Below, in pieces: positions 21,700 to 33,749 of a DNA stretch of 64,000 nt. How positions within the stretch are numbered: the stretch's first letter is position 1; the number at the start of each line of letters is the position of its first letter. Source of the DNA: Eutypa lata (lineage: Eukaryota > Ascomycota > Sordariomycetes > Xylariales > Diatrypaceae). Position numbers and translations under genes: made by a program. The notes below the pieces were generated by a model, which saw only the letters and a program-made list of their open reading frames with translations, searched no databases and had not been told where the DNA came from. The stretch covers positions 2,046,001-2,110,000 of the forward strand of contig JAKULF010000010.1 of the NCBI GenBank assembly GCA_022661535.1, written 5' to 3'.

Positions 21700-22447
21700 T
21701 ACAGGCACGTGGACGGGATCTTTAGTCCCACGTAATCCAAAAACCCTTCAAAGTAAGATCAAGCTCAGGGAGATCAAAGCTCCATTGTTAGAAGAGGCTC
21801 TACGAGCTTCACGAGCTCATACAGCGAAGTTAACAGGAACTTTCCAGCAACTTGTCATTCGAGCGCTCAGTAAAGCCTTTCCTGATCCTGCCACCACGAA
21901 TTTCGTGGCTCAAACAGCAATCAGTATGCGTCAAGCAATCGGTGTGTCATGTAATGTGATGGGAAACTTCGTGTCAGGGTGCTACATAAACTATCCACGA
22001 GTTGATCCCTTCAGGCCAATAGCTGACGAAGATTGGAAATCTGCCAGTTCGGCTACCCAAAGACTAGCTGAGAGCGCAGCAACCCTACAAGACCAACCCA
22101 TCGGACTGCTACGATACGTCCCGCGCATGAGGAAGTGGACTCTTGAGAAGCTGGGACAAAAGCGGGAGTGCTCGTTCGAAGTGAGCAACGTTGGCGCCTT
22201 CGATAACCTTCAAGACCTACCTTCCGACAAGGAGCCCAAAACGAGAATCACGGGAATTTTCTTCGCACAACCCGGACACATCCTCAGCACTCCACTAGCT
22301 TTCAACCTGGCTAGTCTCAAAGGGGGCAGCTTCGTGTACACTGTTACTTGGCAACCTGGTGCACTAGGTGTTCCCGAAGATGGTGAAGACGCGCTTGTAG
22401 AGGAGATTTGCTCATCGATTGATGCTGAATTTGGGATGCTGGAATGA
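21700..22447 (+). pseudogene. 5'-truncated alcohol acetyltransferase (AATase family) remnant
   Basis: The open frame continues to a TGA at 22445-22447. It contains the C-terminal half of a fungal alcohol acetyltransferase: the ALRASRAHTAKLTGTFQQL helix, a QTAISMRQAIG strand, the DQPIGLLRYVPRMRKW stretch, and the ECSFEVSNVGAFD motif near the end. The N-terminal half, which carries the HxxxD catalytic motif of this acyltransferase superfamily, is absent. Immediately upstream is the antisense F-box gene, and no in-frame ATG precedes the homologous part. The reading is therefore a broken gene. An alternative is a spliced gene with a distant first exon, but no suitable upstream coding sequence was found. 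Homology start is placed near 21700 by eye and could be off by some tens of bases. Confidence 0.65.
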
Positions 22448-23176
22448 ACCTTAACATTATGTAAAGGCTTGCACGTTACTCGAATGGTTGTGTCTAGGGG
22501 CGCCCTAAGAATAGGGAGTGACTACATATGGTATATAGAGTAGGAAGCATTTTATTCCAGAACTCGTTATTATCCAGACATGCCCGACGAATTTGTGGGT
22601 ATTATAGTCGTTGCACGACTCCAGGATTCACCGTAAGCATGATCCTTTTGTATAGTACACGAAGACTAGTATTGTCTAGAGAGAAACCAGAAACCAGTAT
22701 CATGAGATCCAAGCAATACCTATTACCTTATACTGAACCTTATACGGAACCAAAGACAGCGATGATTCGCGACGCAATAATGAACAAACAATATGTTTCT
22801 AAAGGTGCAATGATACCTAATTGATTCGTAATTTTATGAATATGGCACGTCCATGTTTCGTACTTACCAGATGATGTCTTGCTAGCTTATCTATAATAAC
22901 GCTGTGGAAGCCAAGGTTTGTCAAATAGGGGGGAGATACGAAGGTCTGATTAATTAAAGTTAATAGGCGGGGCCTCGGGAAAACCCCGGTATCTCTTGTT
23001 CCACTATATTGGACCTTCCAGATGCGCACCGTGCTTAGGAAATGTCTACCCCACGCCCCACTGTTATTGGGTCATCTCCCGAATCCCACCACGAACACCA
23101 AAAGACCCTACAGGTTTAACATCGTTATACCTACCTTTACCCTACATCGGCTCGATAGCCGTTCACATCCTTTACA
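22448..23176. other. Intergenic, SRP54 promoter side
   Basis: A spacer of about 730 bp. No gene or repeat was recognised. The last 200 bases are CT-rich and probably hold the SRP54 promoter and 5' leader. Confidence 0.45.
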
Positions 23177-24828
23177 ATGGTTCTTCAAGACTTAGGACGG
23201 AGAATAAGTGGCGCTTTGCATGATGTCACGCGAGCACCTAATCTCGACGAGAAGGTCCGTAACCTGTCCCCCGTCGCGCTCGCCGTTCGCCACCTTTAGC
23301 TAACCAAGATTGTGTATCGCAGGCCTTCAAGGCGATGCTTAACGAGATATCAGGTGCTCTTCTCGAAGCAGACGTAAACGTGCGATTGGTTAGCAAGCTC
23401 AAGAACTCGATAAGCGGCACCGTCAACTTCAAAGATCTACCGCCCAGCGTCAACAAGAAGCGCATAATCCAGAAGGCCGTCTTCGACGAACTCGTGAAGC
23501 TAGTCGATCCCCATGCCGAACCTTTCAAGCCCAAGAAGGGCAAGTCGAACGTCATCATGTTTGTTGGTCTACAGGGTGCTGGAAAGACCACAACGTGCAC
23601 GAAGCTAGCGCGGCATTACCAAGCGAGGGGGTTCAGGGCGTGTCTCGTTTGCGCAGATACCTTCCGAGCCGGTGCCTTCGACCAGTTGAAACAGAATGCG
23701 ACCAAAGCGAAGATTCCGTATTATGGTTCCCTAACGGAAACAGATCCAGCCAAGGTAGCGAAAGAAGGTGTGGATAAGTTCAAGAAGGAAAGGTTCGAGG
23801 TTATCATCGTCGATACGTCCGGTCGTCATCGACAAGAATCGGCACTTTTTCAAGAGATGATGGACATTCAAGATGCGGTCAAACCAGATGAAACAATCAT
23901 GGTCCTCGATGCGTCAATAGGTCAACAAGCCGAAGCGCAAGCCAAGGCATTCAAGGAGGCCGCTGATTTCGGAGCAATCATCATCACAAAAACGGATGGC
24001 CACGCAAGCGGAGGTGGTGCCATATCTGCCGTAGCAGCTACACATACGCCCATCGTTTTCATCGGCACAGGCGAACACATGTTAGATCTCGAAAGGTTCG
24101 CCCCGCAGCAATTCGTCAACAAGCTGCTCGGGATGGGCGACATGGCGGGGCTGGTGGAGCACGTGCAATCGCTCAAGCTGGACCAGAAGGAGACGATCAA
24201 GCACATCACCGAGGGCATCTTCACAGTGCGCGACCTCCGGGACCAGCTGAGCAACATCATGAAGATGGGCCCCTTATCCAAGATGGCGGGCATGATCCCT
24301 GGCATGTCGAACCTCCCCGGGATGGCCGGCATGGACGACGACGAGTCCAGCTCCCGCCTCAAGCGCATGATCTACATCACGGACAGCATGACGGAGAAGG
24401 AGCTCGACAGCGACGGGAAGCTGTTCGTCGACCACCCCACCCGCATGACGCGCGTGGCGCGCGGCTCGGGTGTCAGCGTTCGCGAGGTCGAGGACCTCCT
24501 CACCCAGCAGCGCATGATGGCCGGCATGGCCAAGAAGATGGGCGGCTCTATGAAGAACATGCAGCGCGCCCAGCAGGCCATGGGCGGCGCCAACAAAAAC
24601 CAGCAGCTCGCTGCTATGCAGAAGCGGCTGCAGAGTATGGGCGGCGGTGCCGGCGGTGCTGGTGGCATGCCTGATATGGCCAGTCTCGCTAAGATGTTCG
24701 GTGGCGGAGGCGGTGGGGGCCTCCCTGGTGGCATGCCCGATATGCAGAAGATGATGGAGAGTATGGGGATGGGCGGTATGATGGGCGGCGGCGGCGGTGG
24801 TGGTGGTGGCCGGGGCGGGAGGAGATAG
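23177..24828 (+). CDS. SRP54: Signal recognition particle 54 kDa subunit
   Basis: Two exons, 23177-23254 and 23323-24828, give 527 codons. The N domain starts [18 protein letters not shown], and the intron falls at the conserved [14 protein letters not shown] position. The G domain has the P-loop [36 protein letters not shown] and TKTDG, all intact. The methionine-rich M domain that binds signal peptides and SRP RNA follows ([21 protein letters not shown]), ending in a glycine/methionine-rich tail. It is a universal cytosolic GTPase that targets nascent secretory proteins to the ER. It is useful as an anchor showing this is a chromosomal region with housekeeping genes. The intron donor GTCCGT is weaker than usual, but frame and family conservation support it. 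Confidence 0.97.
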
Positions 24829-26887
24829 TTTGGTTGTGAGGGAGCGAGCAAATGAATAAGTAGAAAACGAACGTCAATGTTGACATCTGCACATGTCAAC
24901 ATCCAGATATGATCACGATGGCTACATATAAAAATGGGAAGGGGGTGAGGAAGAGCAGGTTTATGGCATCGCGTGGCGTTTGGCTTAATACGGCTTTAAG
25001 TCCAAGAGGTGAAATACACATCGATTTCTGGGTTGCCATTTTTATCCCGTGTTTCTTCTGAAGTGGTGTTGTTCCTTCTCACTCAACAACAATGCCTCTT
25101 ACATGATGTATTCGGTATGCATTCCAGTTATACTCCCCAATATCCGGGTCTACAATTAAATTTAATATAACTTAGCAGAGTTAGGGTCATTGCCAGGTAG
25201 TAGACGCATAGTAATATGAATGCCGCTCCATCAACATAGGTCGTTATCCTATTTTAAACCTAATTCCTCGCCACCTTTCCACAGGCGATTATTTGCTGCA
25301 CGGCATATAATACACCAGTACATGCATTACTTCGTTAGTTGTATGTGTCACTTGTCGCATGTGTCACTAACTGAGACAAGTCGAAGTAAGAATTGAAATG
25401 AACTATATGGATATATCACGAGAGACTATACATATAAATTTCCACCATCCGTTGGCGCAGGCAGCGGTCCCAACAAGTAAAGTAATTTTTGACTTGATTG
25501 ACTGCTTGATTGACTTTACTTGGCCAAACAAGGGATTTTTCGTATTTGACCAAGTCAATTAAAAGGTTTTTTTTTGATTGATGTTTTTGGTGGTCCGTGA
25601 TACCTTCGAAATATAATTAAGCCCGTAATATATTTGTTTATATTACATAATAACCTAAGTAGCAGCCCCATATTTACTTCGGATAAATGGCGGTCCGAGT
25701 TTTTGGTACGTTTGATCAAGTCAATTAATGAATAGGTTCGAACCAATCAAAAACTGGTAATTTTTTGATTGTTCTTGTTTTTGACAAGTAATTCGATTTC
25801 GCTTTTTTACTTTACTTGTTGGGACCGCTGGGCGCAGGTGTTTAATTATGTACAGCATTTGGGGGCTGGGAAAGGGGATGTTAGGTAACTAACTGTTCAA
25901 CTGTAGATATGTAGGAGTTGATCGGCTGAACTTGCACAAGTCACCCCCAACCATATCAGTAAGTGATCTGAGTGAGATAATGAACTTTCGAGGCGAGGGT
26001 ATTCAATGCACACCTATCAGAGCTTTAAACCATCATTTTAAGGTTAAGGAAACCTCTATGATTTGACAGGGGCACTACAATCTCAATTTCATCGTGTGAT
26101 CGGGTTTGGCTATGGGTACGGGTAGATACATGCAATAATTACCTACGAGTCAAACCAAGAAGATCATCGACCAATTAACGCCGTTCCAATCACTTTTCTG
26201 CATTTTATTACTTAAGAACCGAATGGCGTAAATAATTATTTGACATTTTAGGTCAACCCAAACTGCCAACGGTCCTGTAGGAACGGATGCGGGTCCACTT
26301 AAATTAAGCTCTTGCCAAGTCTGCCAAGTTTTCAGGGCTGAATGACGTCGTGACTAGACCTACAACCCCAGAGTTTCACAGCAAACACCTAGAACGGTCG
26401 GAAGAGACATGCCGTTGTAGACCTTTTAACTGGTCGAACCTCCACCAGGGCTGGATAGACGGCACCAATTTAAGTATTTTACAAGGGCCTATCTCTGAGT
26501 GATGATGCTCCAGGTGCAGCGAGGAACAATATGTATGACGCACTCTTCGAATATGATGCTCAGCTGGGGCGTCGGGTGAAACGTTCCCATGGCATGTATG
26601 TAGGTAGTTTGTTTAGGTGACGTGGTGCAATGCCATCATCATCATACGCATGCAGGTGAATAAGTCAATTGTCTTGAGTACTTTCTTCGTTAAATATTAA
26701 ATCACTTCGCCCGTCCACTCTACTTCAGACAGATACCACAAGTGTCCTAATCTCCATCTCTCTCATTCTTCCTCGCAGCCGTCAAGCGAGGTGTGGTGCC
26801 TGGTCTCCCCCCTTCTAGGCCGCAATACACTCTTCTTGAGGTCCATATAACAAACATTGCTCCTAAGGACCAGTCCCACAATCGACC
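24829..26887. other. Intergenic with one MITE
   Basis: A spacer of about 2 kb between SRP54 and the lipid phosphatase. Besides the MITE at 25462-25830 I see no gene. The last 200 bases are CT-rich and look like the promoter/leader of the next gene. Confidence 0.5.
25454..25838. mobile_element. hAT-type MITE with 8-bp target-site duplication
   Basis: A 369-bp non-coding element (25462-25830) has perfect 24-bp terminal inverted repeats beginning CAGCGGTCCCAACAAGTAAA. It is flanked by a perfect 8-bp direct repeat GGCGCAGG at 25454-25461 and 25831-25838. Eight-base duplications with CAG-starting termini fit the hAT superfamily. The interior is AT-rich with repeated TTGAT/GTCAATTAA-like subterminal words and no transposase, so it is a non-autonomous copy. 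The intact duplication suggests a fairly recent insertion. Confidence 0.88.
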
Positions 26888-28123
26888 ATGCGTTTCTTCA
26901 ATCGCGACAAGCCTACCCAGGCAGCACCGGCTGCGTCTAACAATGGACACTCAGCACGCAAGAATCGTGAATATTCGCCAGCGACGTACACGATGATGCA
27001 GCGGCCGTCCTTCGGCCAATGGCTGAAGCATACTTGGGGGGATATCTTGACAATGGTTCTCATGGGAGCGCTAGGCCTCGGAGTAAGACCATTCATCTGC
27101 ATATATCGCCATGCCAACCCCCCCTAGAATCGCACTAGCTAACTAACGGCATTACTCCAGATCTACGAAGCCCCACCGGCACCCACCCGCTCGTTCCCCG
27201 TGACCTACCCCTCCGACGGCGAGGTAGTGTACCCGGAGTTCGCCTACCCGCTGCGCAAGGAGATCATCCCGATCTGGCTGGCGGCGTTCCTGGCGGCCGT
27301 GATCCCCATCGTCGTGATCCTGTTCATGCAGATCCGGGTGCGGTCGTTCTGGGACGTCAACAACGGCGTCCTCGGCCTGCTGTACTCGCTCATCACGGCC
27401 GCCGTCTTCCAGGTCTTCCTCAAGTGCCTGATCGGCGGCCTGCGCCCCCACTTCCTCGACGTCTGCAAGCCCGACATCAGCCTGGCCAGCAACGCCGAGG
27501 GCAAGGAGGGCGCCCCGTACAACGCCGCCGGCTTCAATCAGATATACTACACGGCGGAGATCTGCACGGGCGACCAGAACGAGATCAATGATTCTCTCGA
27601 GTCGTTCCCGTCCGGTCACTCCACTGCCGCCTTCGCTGGCTTCATCTACTTGTATCTGTACCTCAATGCGAAGCTCAAGGTCTTCTCGAACTACCACCCG
27701 GCCATGTGGAAGTTGATCGCCATCTACACGCCCGTCTTGATAGCTACCCTGATTGCCGGCGCTTTGACGATCGATGAGTTCCACCACTGGTGGGACATCC
27801 TCGCCGGTGCTGCCATCGGTACTGTTATGGCATTCTCGTCCTATCGCATGGTTTACTCCTCTATCTGGGACTGGCGCTTTAACCACATCCCCTTAAATCG
27901 TACCTCGGCGTCTACCTATGCCCTCGAGAGCATGGAGCTCGACGATGCTGTCTGGACCCGTAAGGTCGGCTGGGGTATTCACCCTGCTGAGTACGGTGGT
28001 GCCCATCATCATCATGGAGGAGCGAATAACGGCGTGGGAGGTACCGGTGGTGGTGTGATGCACTCACGTAAACCTGTTGACGGCGCTGGCGGCGCTCCTA
28101 CGAGGGGAGATGAGATGGTTTGA
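26888..28123 (+). CDS. PAP2-family lipid phosphate phosphatase (DPP1/LPP1-like)
   Basis: Two exons, 26888-27082 and 27161-28123, give 385 codons. The three PAP2 catalytic motifs are present in order: K-x6-RP as KCLIGGLRP, PSGHS in FPSGHSTAA, and the H-x3-D motif in FHHWWDILAG. Multiple hydrophobic helices surround them, as expected of integral-membrane diacylglycerol-pyrophosphate/phosphatidate phosphatases. These enzymes dephosphorylate phosphatidic acid and related lipids in vacuolar or Golgi membranes. The C-terminus carries a histidine/glycine-rich tail without known function. The ATG at 26888 is preceded by a pyrimidine-rich leader. No functional tie to its neighbours is evident. Confidence 0.92.
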
Positions 28124-29999
28124 ACACAACTGTTTGCCTCATTCATCTGAGTATACTAAAATATAGCGAAGTGGGGAGTAGTTAGCTGTGTTCTATCATG
28201 GAAGCAATGTAACTAATGAGTAAGATGATGCTTACGAGGAGTACGTTTTAATAAATGGTCTCATGTCTAAGCTAAATAATATTTACTGTGCAATATTAAT
28301 CAGGAGGACACGTCATGGCGACTATACCACATATCAAACTACTTTACCCCTTTATTTTCCAAACTTGACAGACTATCAGTGAGTCTTTAGTGCCTGGTGA
28401 TGTTTTATAACAGTCAGATCAACAGCCCTATCCGTTTCACGAACAGGGCCGAGTACTAAGTGCTAGATGCGGAGAACAACATCCGGACCTTGCCGGTTGC
28501 CCTTCAGTTCCGATCTGACATGGCAAACATCCCCTTGTGCTCTCAGCGACCAAGCTCTACAGATAGGCAGGCGTCAATTGGGAAGTTGGTATAACTACAA
28601 GCCCCTATTCCTAACCCGTCTTTATATAATCAAGTAGAGTAAGTAAATATCCAGTGGTCATTACGGATACATATAGGGCAATACTTGAACTGTTAGTAGA
28701 CAATAGAGCGCTTGTCTAACTACATGTTTTACCCCTTACTGTCGTCCCATCTTCACCCATTGTTAGCATGGATACAGCAAAGAGGCTATCTGGGGGTCCT
28801 TGAGCCAGTAGACGTAGTTAAACTGTTGCCAAAAAGGTGATATATACCAAGGGTTACCAGCTACTTTTCCTCTTCTCCCTCTTAGAATTACCAGGAGATG
28901 GTTAGCTGGGGTCAGTTACAACCTAACGATATCATACTAGCTAGAAAACGGGGGTCTTAGGTAAATACGTAAAACTAGAACTTGCTGCTCCCAAATAGCC
29001 GTACCGAATAACGTGCTTGCGTGAACAGTGGCTCTAATCTGGACCTACCTATGGCTGTTCCTTAGAACCTCAGTGGCTAGGGACTTGGCCATGATCGAGA
29101 CCATGTCGATATTATGGACCGCCACGGCTTGTTCCGCCGATGCTCGTACTCGGGACCGAAGAAGAAACACATACCTGTCTGCATTTGTTTACAATGGCCC
29201 AAAACAACAAATGTCCAGATACGAGCCTAACTGTATAAAAGGTCCGATTCAACAAACGAAATCAGCCCTTCTTTTATCTTCCAAGTTGATGCGTAATTAA
29301 GAAGCGATTTTAAATCATATATCGACCGATTTGTCCGGATCTTCCCAACCTAGGTTAGGCTGCCTGTATGAATCGCGATTCTTTTGTTAATTTAACACTT
29401 GACTCCGCGTTTTTATTCCAAAGACCAGTAGGTAGTTCCCTGTATGAGGCACATTCGGTGAGGTGAACTCGGCTTCTCATCCGCGGAAATTCTCACTCTC
29501 AACCCCAAATACTTTCTTGGCAGAAACTACTACGTAATGCTCCGATCGATAGTAGAAACCCTCTCAACTTTTCAAGGTTGTGATATTCTTACTTGTTCCC
29601 ACAGTCGACACCAATCTTCACATATCTTGAAGAACTCTGTCGCCATGTTAATTGCTGGCGCCATGCGCTATAAATATCGGCGTGAGGTCTTTGGCAGCCA
29701 TGCCACAATTCTCCCTACTCGGGTCGCTAGGGGCGGCTCTCGCCATATATAGCTAGCTGATCAACTAAGCTAGTCTCCCGTACTAGTAAGCGATATGATC
29801 TAACTTTTGATTCTAGCCGGATTCGAGAAAAAAGCGGGAGCTTTACTGGTCGCCTTTCTAAACCGGGGTTCATGATCAGCGACGGTTGGCGTCCGGGGCC
29901 CCATTACATAAACAGCGTCAGACCAGTCCAATGGGAAAGGTGATCATTGGATGATATTTGTGAGAAAAAACTCGCAGCGGCATTAAAAGAAGTCATCAC
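28124..29999. other. Gene-free flank of the A/T island
   Basis: Mixed-composition spacer. Short open frames near 29028 and 29537 show no domain or splicing partner. Composition shifts abruptly to nearly pure A/T after about 30,000. Confidence 0.5.
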
Positions 30000-31365
30000 T
30001 TCGCGAGATGGATTATAATTAAGGGAAAAAAAAGGTTTCTTTTTAATTATTATTAAATAGTTACTAGTCGTTTAGCTTAATAGTTAAGAATCTAGTTATT
30101 CTTTCTCGTAAAAAAAAAAGTTCGAATTTCTCGACGATTATCGCTTTTCGATTTATTATTTTTAAAAATCGAATTTAAAGTTTTTTTTATAATAAGTGCT
30201 TAACGTTAACGATATAACCTTAGTTATTTTTCGATAAAAAAAAATATAATATAATTAATAAAATTTTATTAATTATTAAATTTATAAAATATTATTATTA
30301 AATTTAATTTATTTATTTATAAATTTAATTTTTTAATATATTATTATATATTAATTTAATTATAATTTTAATTATAAAAAAAACTTTTAAATAATTTATT
30401 ATCGTTTATTTTAAAGTTTAAATTTTATAATAATTAATAAAATAAATATTTTTTTAATAAATATAATAATTATTATTAATTAATTATAAAAATTAAAATA
30501 ATTATTAATTTAATTTAATAATTTTTATTTTTAAAATTTATTATAATATATATTTAATAATTTAATAATTTAATTAAAAAATATTTTAATTATTATATTT
30601 AAAAATAATAATATAATTTTTTATTTATAAATAAATTATAAAAATTATTTTTTTAAACGAAAATTTTTTATTACGTAATAAAAGTTAATATAATTAATTT
30701 AACTTTTTAAAAAATCTTTAATTTATTAAAATTTAAATTTAAAAATTATTATATATATAAAATAATTAAATTATTAAAATTAATTAAAAATTATTTTATA
30801 ATTAAATTTTATATTATAAATTATAATTTATTTTTAAATTATAACGTTTTATTTTTATATATATAAGTTTTATAAATTTATAAATTTATAAATTTATAAA
30901 TTTATAAATTATAAATTTTATTATTATTTAAATTTAAAAGTTTTAAATTATAATTATTATATTTTTAAATTTTAATTATTATATTATAAATTTATTATAT
31001 TAAAAACTTATATTTTATTTATTTATATATAATTAATTTTAAAAATAAATAATTAAAATTATTATTATTTAAATTAAAAATTAAATAATTAATAATTAAA
31101 TAATTAATTAATATAATATTATTTAAATTATTTAAATTTATAAATTATAAATTTAAAAGTTTAAAAATTTATAAATTATTTTATAAATTTATAAGTTTAT
31201 AAATTTATAAATAATTTATAAATTTAAAAAAATAATTAATAAATTTATAAATTTATAAAATTATAAAATTAAATTTAAAAAAATTAAATATATAAATTTA
31301 AAAAAAATATATTTAATTAAAAATTATTATAATAATAAATATATATTTTTTATATTTTTAATAAT

Positions 31366-31462
31366 TATAAAAAATTAAAATATAATTATAATATATTATT
31401 ATTTTTATTTACGATAATTATAATTATATTTATTATTATATTTAATTATATAAATATTTAAA
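31366..31462 (+). repeat. 97-bp direct repeat, copy A
   Basis: Matches 32676-32772 base for base except at two dinucleotides: CG at 31412-31413 (TA in the other copy) and TA at 31431-31432 (CG in the other copy). Confidence 0.85.
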
Positions 31463-32675
31463 TTATATATAAATTACGTAATAAAATTTTTATATATAAA
31501 TCTTAAACTTTTAAATATTTAAAATATTTATTAATACGTTTTTATATTTTAAAAAATAAAGTTATTATAAAATTTATTAATAATTTTTTTTATTTTTTTT
31601 AAAGTTTTAATATATTCGTATTTATATTTATATTTATTAATAATGCTTTTATATTTTAATAACGTTTTTATTTATTTCGAAATTTATTATTTTATTTTTA
31701 TATTTTTAAAAGTTTTTATTTTTTTTAATTTAATTATTTTTTTTATTTTTAAAAATATAATATTTTAATAATATTTTATAACGATTTAACTTTAATACGT
31801 AAAATAAATATCGATAATAATAATTATATTAAATATATAATAATAATAATAATAATTTATTAATAATTATTATTTTATTAATTTTATTATAATAATTATT
31901 TATTTATTAATAATTATTATTTTCGTTATTTTTAATAATAATAATAATTTATTAATTATTATTTTTATTAATTTAATAATTTTAATAAAATTTATTTTAT
32001 TTAATAATTATTATTAATTACTTTATTAATAAAATTTAAATATTATATATATATTATATTAATTAATTTTATTAAATTTAAATTCGTTTTTTATTATTAT
32101 TAATTTTTTTTTAATATTTATTATTTTTATTTATTTTATTATAAGTTTTTAATTTTAATTTATCGTTATTTATACTTTATAAATACTTTTAATTAAATAA
32201 TATAATATTTTTATATTTATATATAAATTTTTTTTAAAATAATAATAATAATATATTTTAATAATTTTTATTATTTAATAATATAATATTTATTTATTAA
32301 ATATAATGTTTTTTTTATATTTAAATTTTTTTAAAATAACGATAATTTAATTTTAACGTTTTATATTATACGTAATATAATATTCGTTCGTTAAATATAA
32401 CGCGTTTTTTATATTTAAATATTTTTAAATAATTTTAAATTTTTAAATAAAATGCTTTAATATTAATAATAAAATAATTTAATAAAAAAAATAATAATAA
32501 TAATATAAATAAATAAAATTCTTAACGATTACGTTAATTTATAATTAAATAACTTTTATTATTATTTATTTATAATATAATATATAATATAATATAACGT
32601 TTTTAAACTTTTTAAAACTTAAAACGTTTTTAAATTATTATTAAGTTTTTTAATAACTTTTTAAAAATATTATTA

Positions 32676-32772
32676 TATAAAAAATTAAAATATAATTATA
32701 ATATATTATTATTTTTATTTATAATAATTATAATTATATTCGTTATTATATTTAATTATATAAATATTTAAA
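32676..32772 (+). repeat. 97-bp direct repeat, copy B
   Basis: Second copy of the 31366-31462 repeat, 1,310 bp downstream and in the same orientation. The only differences are CpG/TpA exchanges. Confidence 0.85.
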
Positions 32773-33423
32773 GTATTAATTTTTATTATTTAAAATATTA
32801 TATATATTTTATTTATTAATAATAATTATTTAATTACGTAATTATTTACGTAAATTAATAACGTAATTTCGTAATTTAAACTTAATATAAAATAATTTAT
32901 TTAAAATTAAAAAATATTAAAATTTTAAATATTTAATTTAATTTTATTAAATTATTAAATTATAATTTATTTTATAAATTTTTATAATATTTTAATTATA
33001 ATATTAAATATTAAATATTTAATATATAAAATATAAATTAATAATATATTATATATTTATATATAATATTATAAATTTATAATATAAAAAATAATAATAA
33101 ATAATAATATTAAATATTTATTTATAAAAAATAAAAAATAAATAATTATGTATTTAAAATATAAAATATAAATATATTAATTTATATTATAATTAATATT
33201 AAAAATATAATTTTATTTATAAATATAAAAAAAATATATTATAATTTAAAATTTAAAATTAATTATTATATTAATTTAATTAATCGTTTATTTTTTTTTG
33301 TTTTTTTAAAATAATATTATGCTAGCGAAGTACTTATTTAAAACGCGTTCCTGGAATGCTTAAAAACCTTGGCGATTAAAAAGATTTTTTGCGATACTGT
33401 CTGGGGCTCGCGTAATCTCATTG

Positions 33424-33432
33424 ATCAGATAA
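33424..33432 (+). promoter_or_regulatory. Iron-GATA site ATCAGATAA
   Basis: A perfect match to ATCWGATAA, the consensus for SreA/SRE-type iron-responsive GATA repressors. It sits 326 bp before the siderophore transporter start codon. Confidence 0.65.
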
Positions 33433-33453
33433 CTTGACCGGGCCCATCTAATC

Positions 33454-33462
33454 TTATCAGAT
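33454..33462 (-). promoter_or_regulatory. Iron-GATA site ATCTGATAA (minus strand)
   Basis: A second perfect ATCWGATAA, inverted relative to the first and 30 bp away. A TATAAAA box at about 33629 follows downstream, giving a compact promoter. Confidence 0.65.
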
Positions 33463-33749
33463 CATGCGACTCTCCTATCCCAACCGGGATAATTGGTGCG
33501 AAGATCGCCGCTCGAACCGGGTTTCTCACTGGTCCGACTATGTGACATCCTGGTCGGGGTCGGCCGAGTTCGTTGCAATCACATCCGGGGTCTCTGATTA
33601 CCCCCACTGGCCCGAAGACCCCACGATGTATAAAAGCATCTCCTCGCTTAGTTTGCTGTCGCAGTTTCTACAGGTGAGTGTGCGTTCTCGACAAATTTAC
33701 TAGCTCCATTTTGCACGATTGAAGACTGTATCGATCGAAATCAAGGACT

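Larger units (their letters stand above)
30000..33310. repeat. Extreme A/T island (RIP-degraded repeat relic)
   Basis: About 3.3 kb is almost entirely A and T. The few remaining C bases are found nearly always as CpG or CpT, and CpA and TpG are close to absent. RIP preferentially changes CpA to TpA on both strands, so this is the expected end state of a heavily mutated repeat. Within it are internal repeats: a 97-bp direct repeat (31366-31462 and 32676-32772), a shorter pair near 32280 and 32374, and a tandem TATAAATTTA run at about 30870-30912. No coding frame survives. Original element class cannot be told. Confidence 0.85.

Noticed and set aside
25555..25746. 63-codon frame inside the MITE
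   Set aside because: It falls in AT-rich MITE interior between terminal repeats and has no transposase similarity.
27152..27886. 244-codon minus-strand frame antisense to the PAP2 phosphatase
   Set aside because: The frame is rich in Glu, Asp and Val, as expected of the antisense of GC-rich coding DNA. The plus frame holds all PAP2 catalytic motifs.
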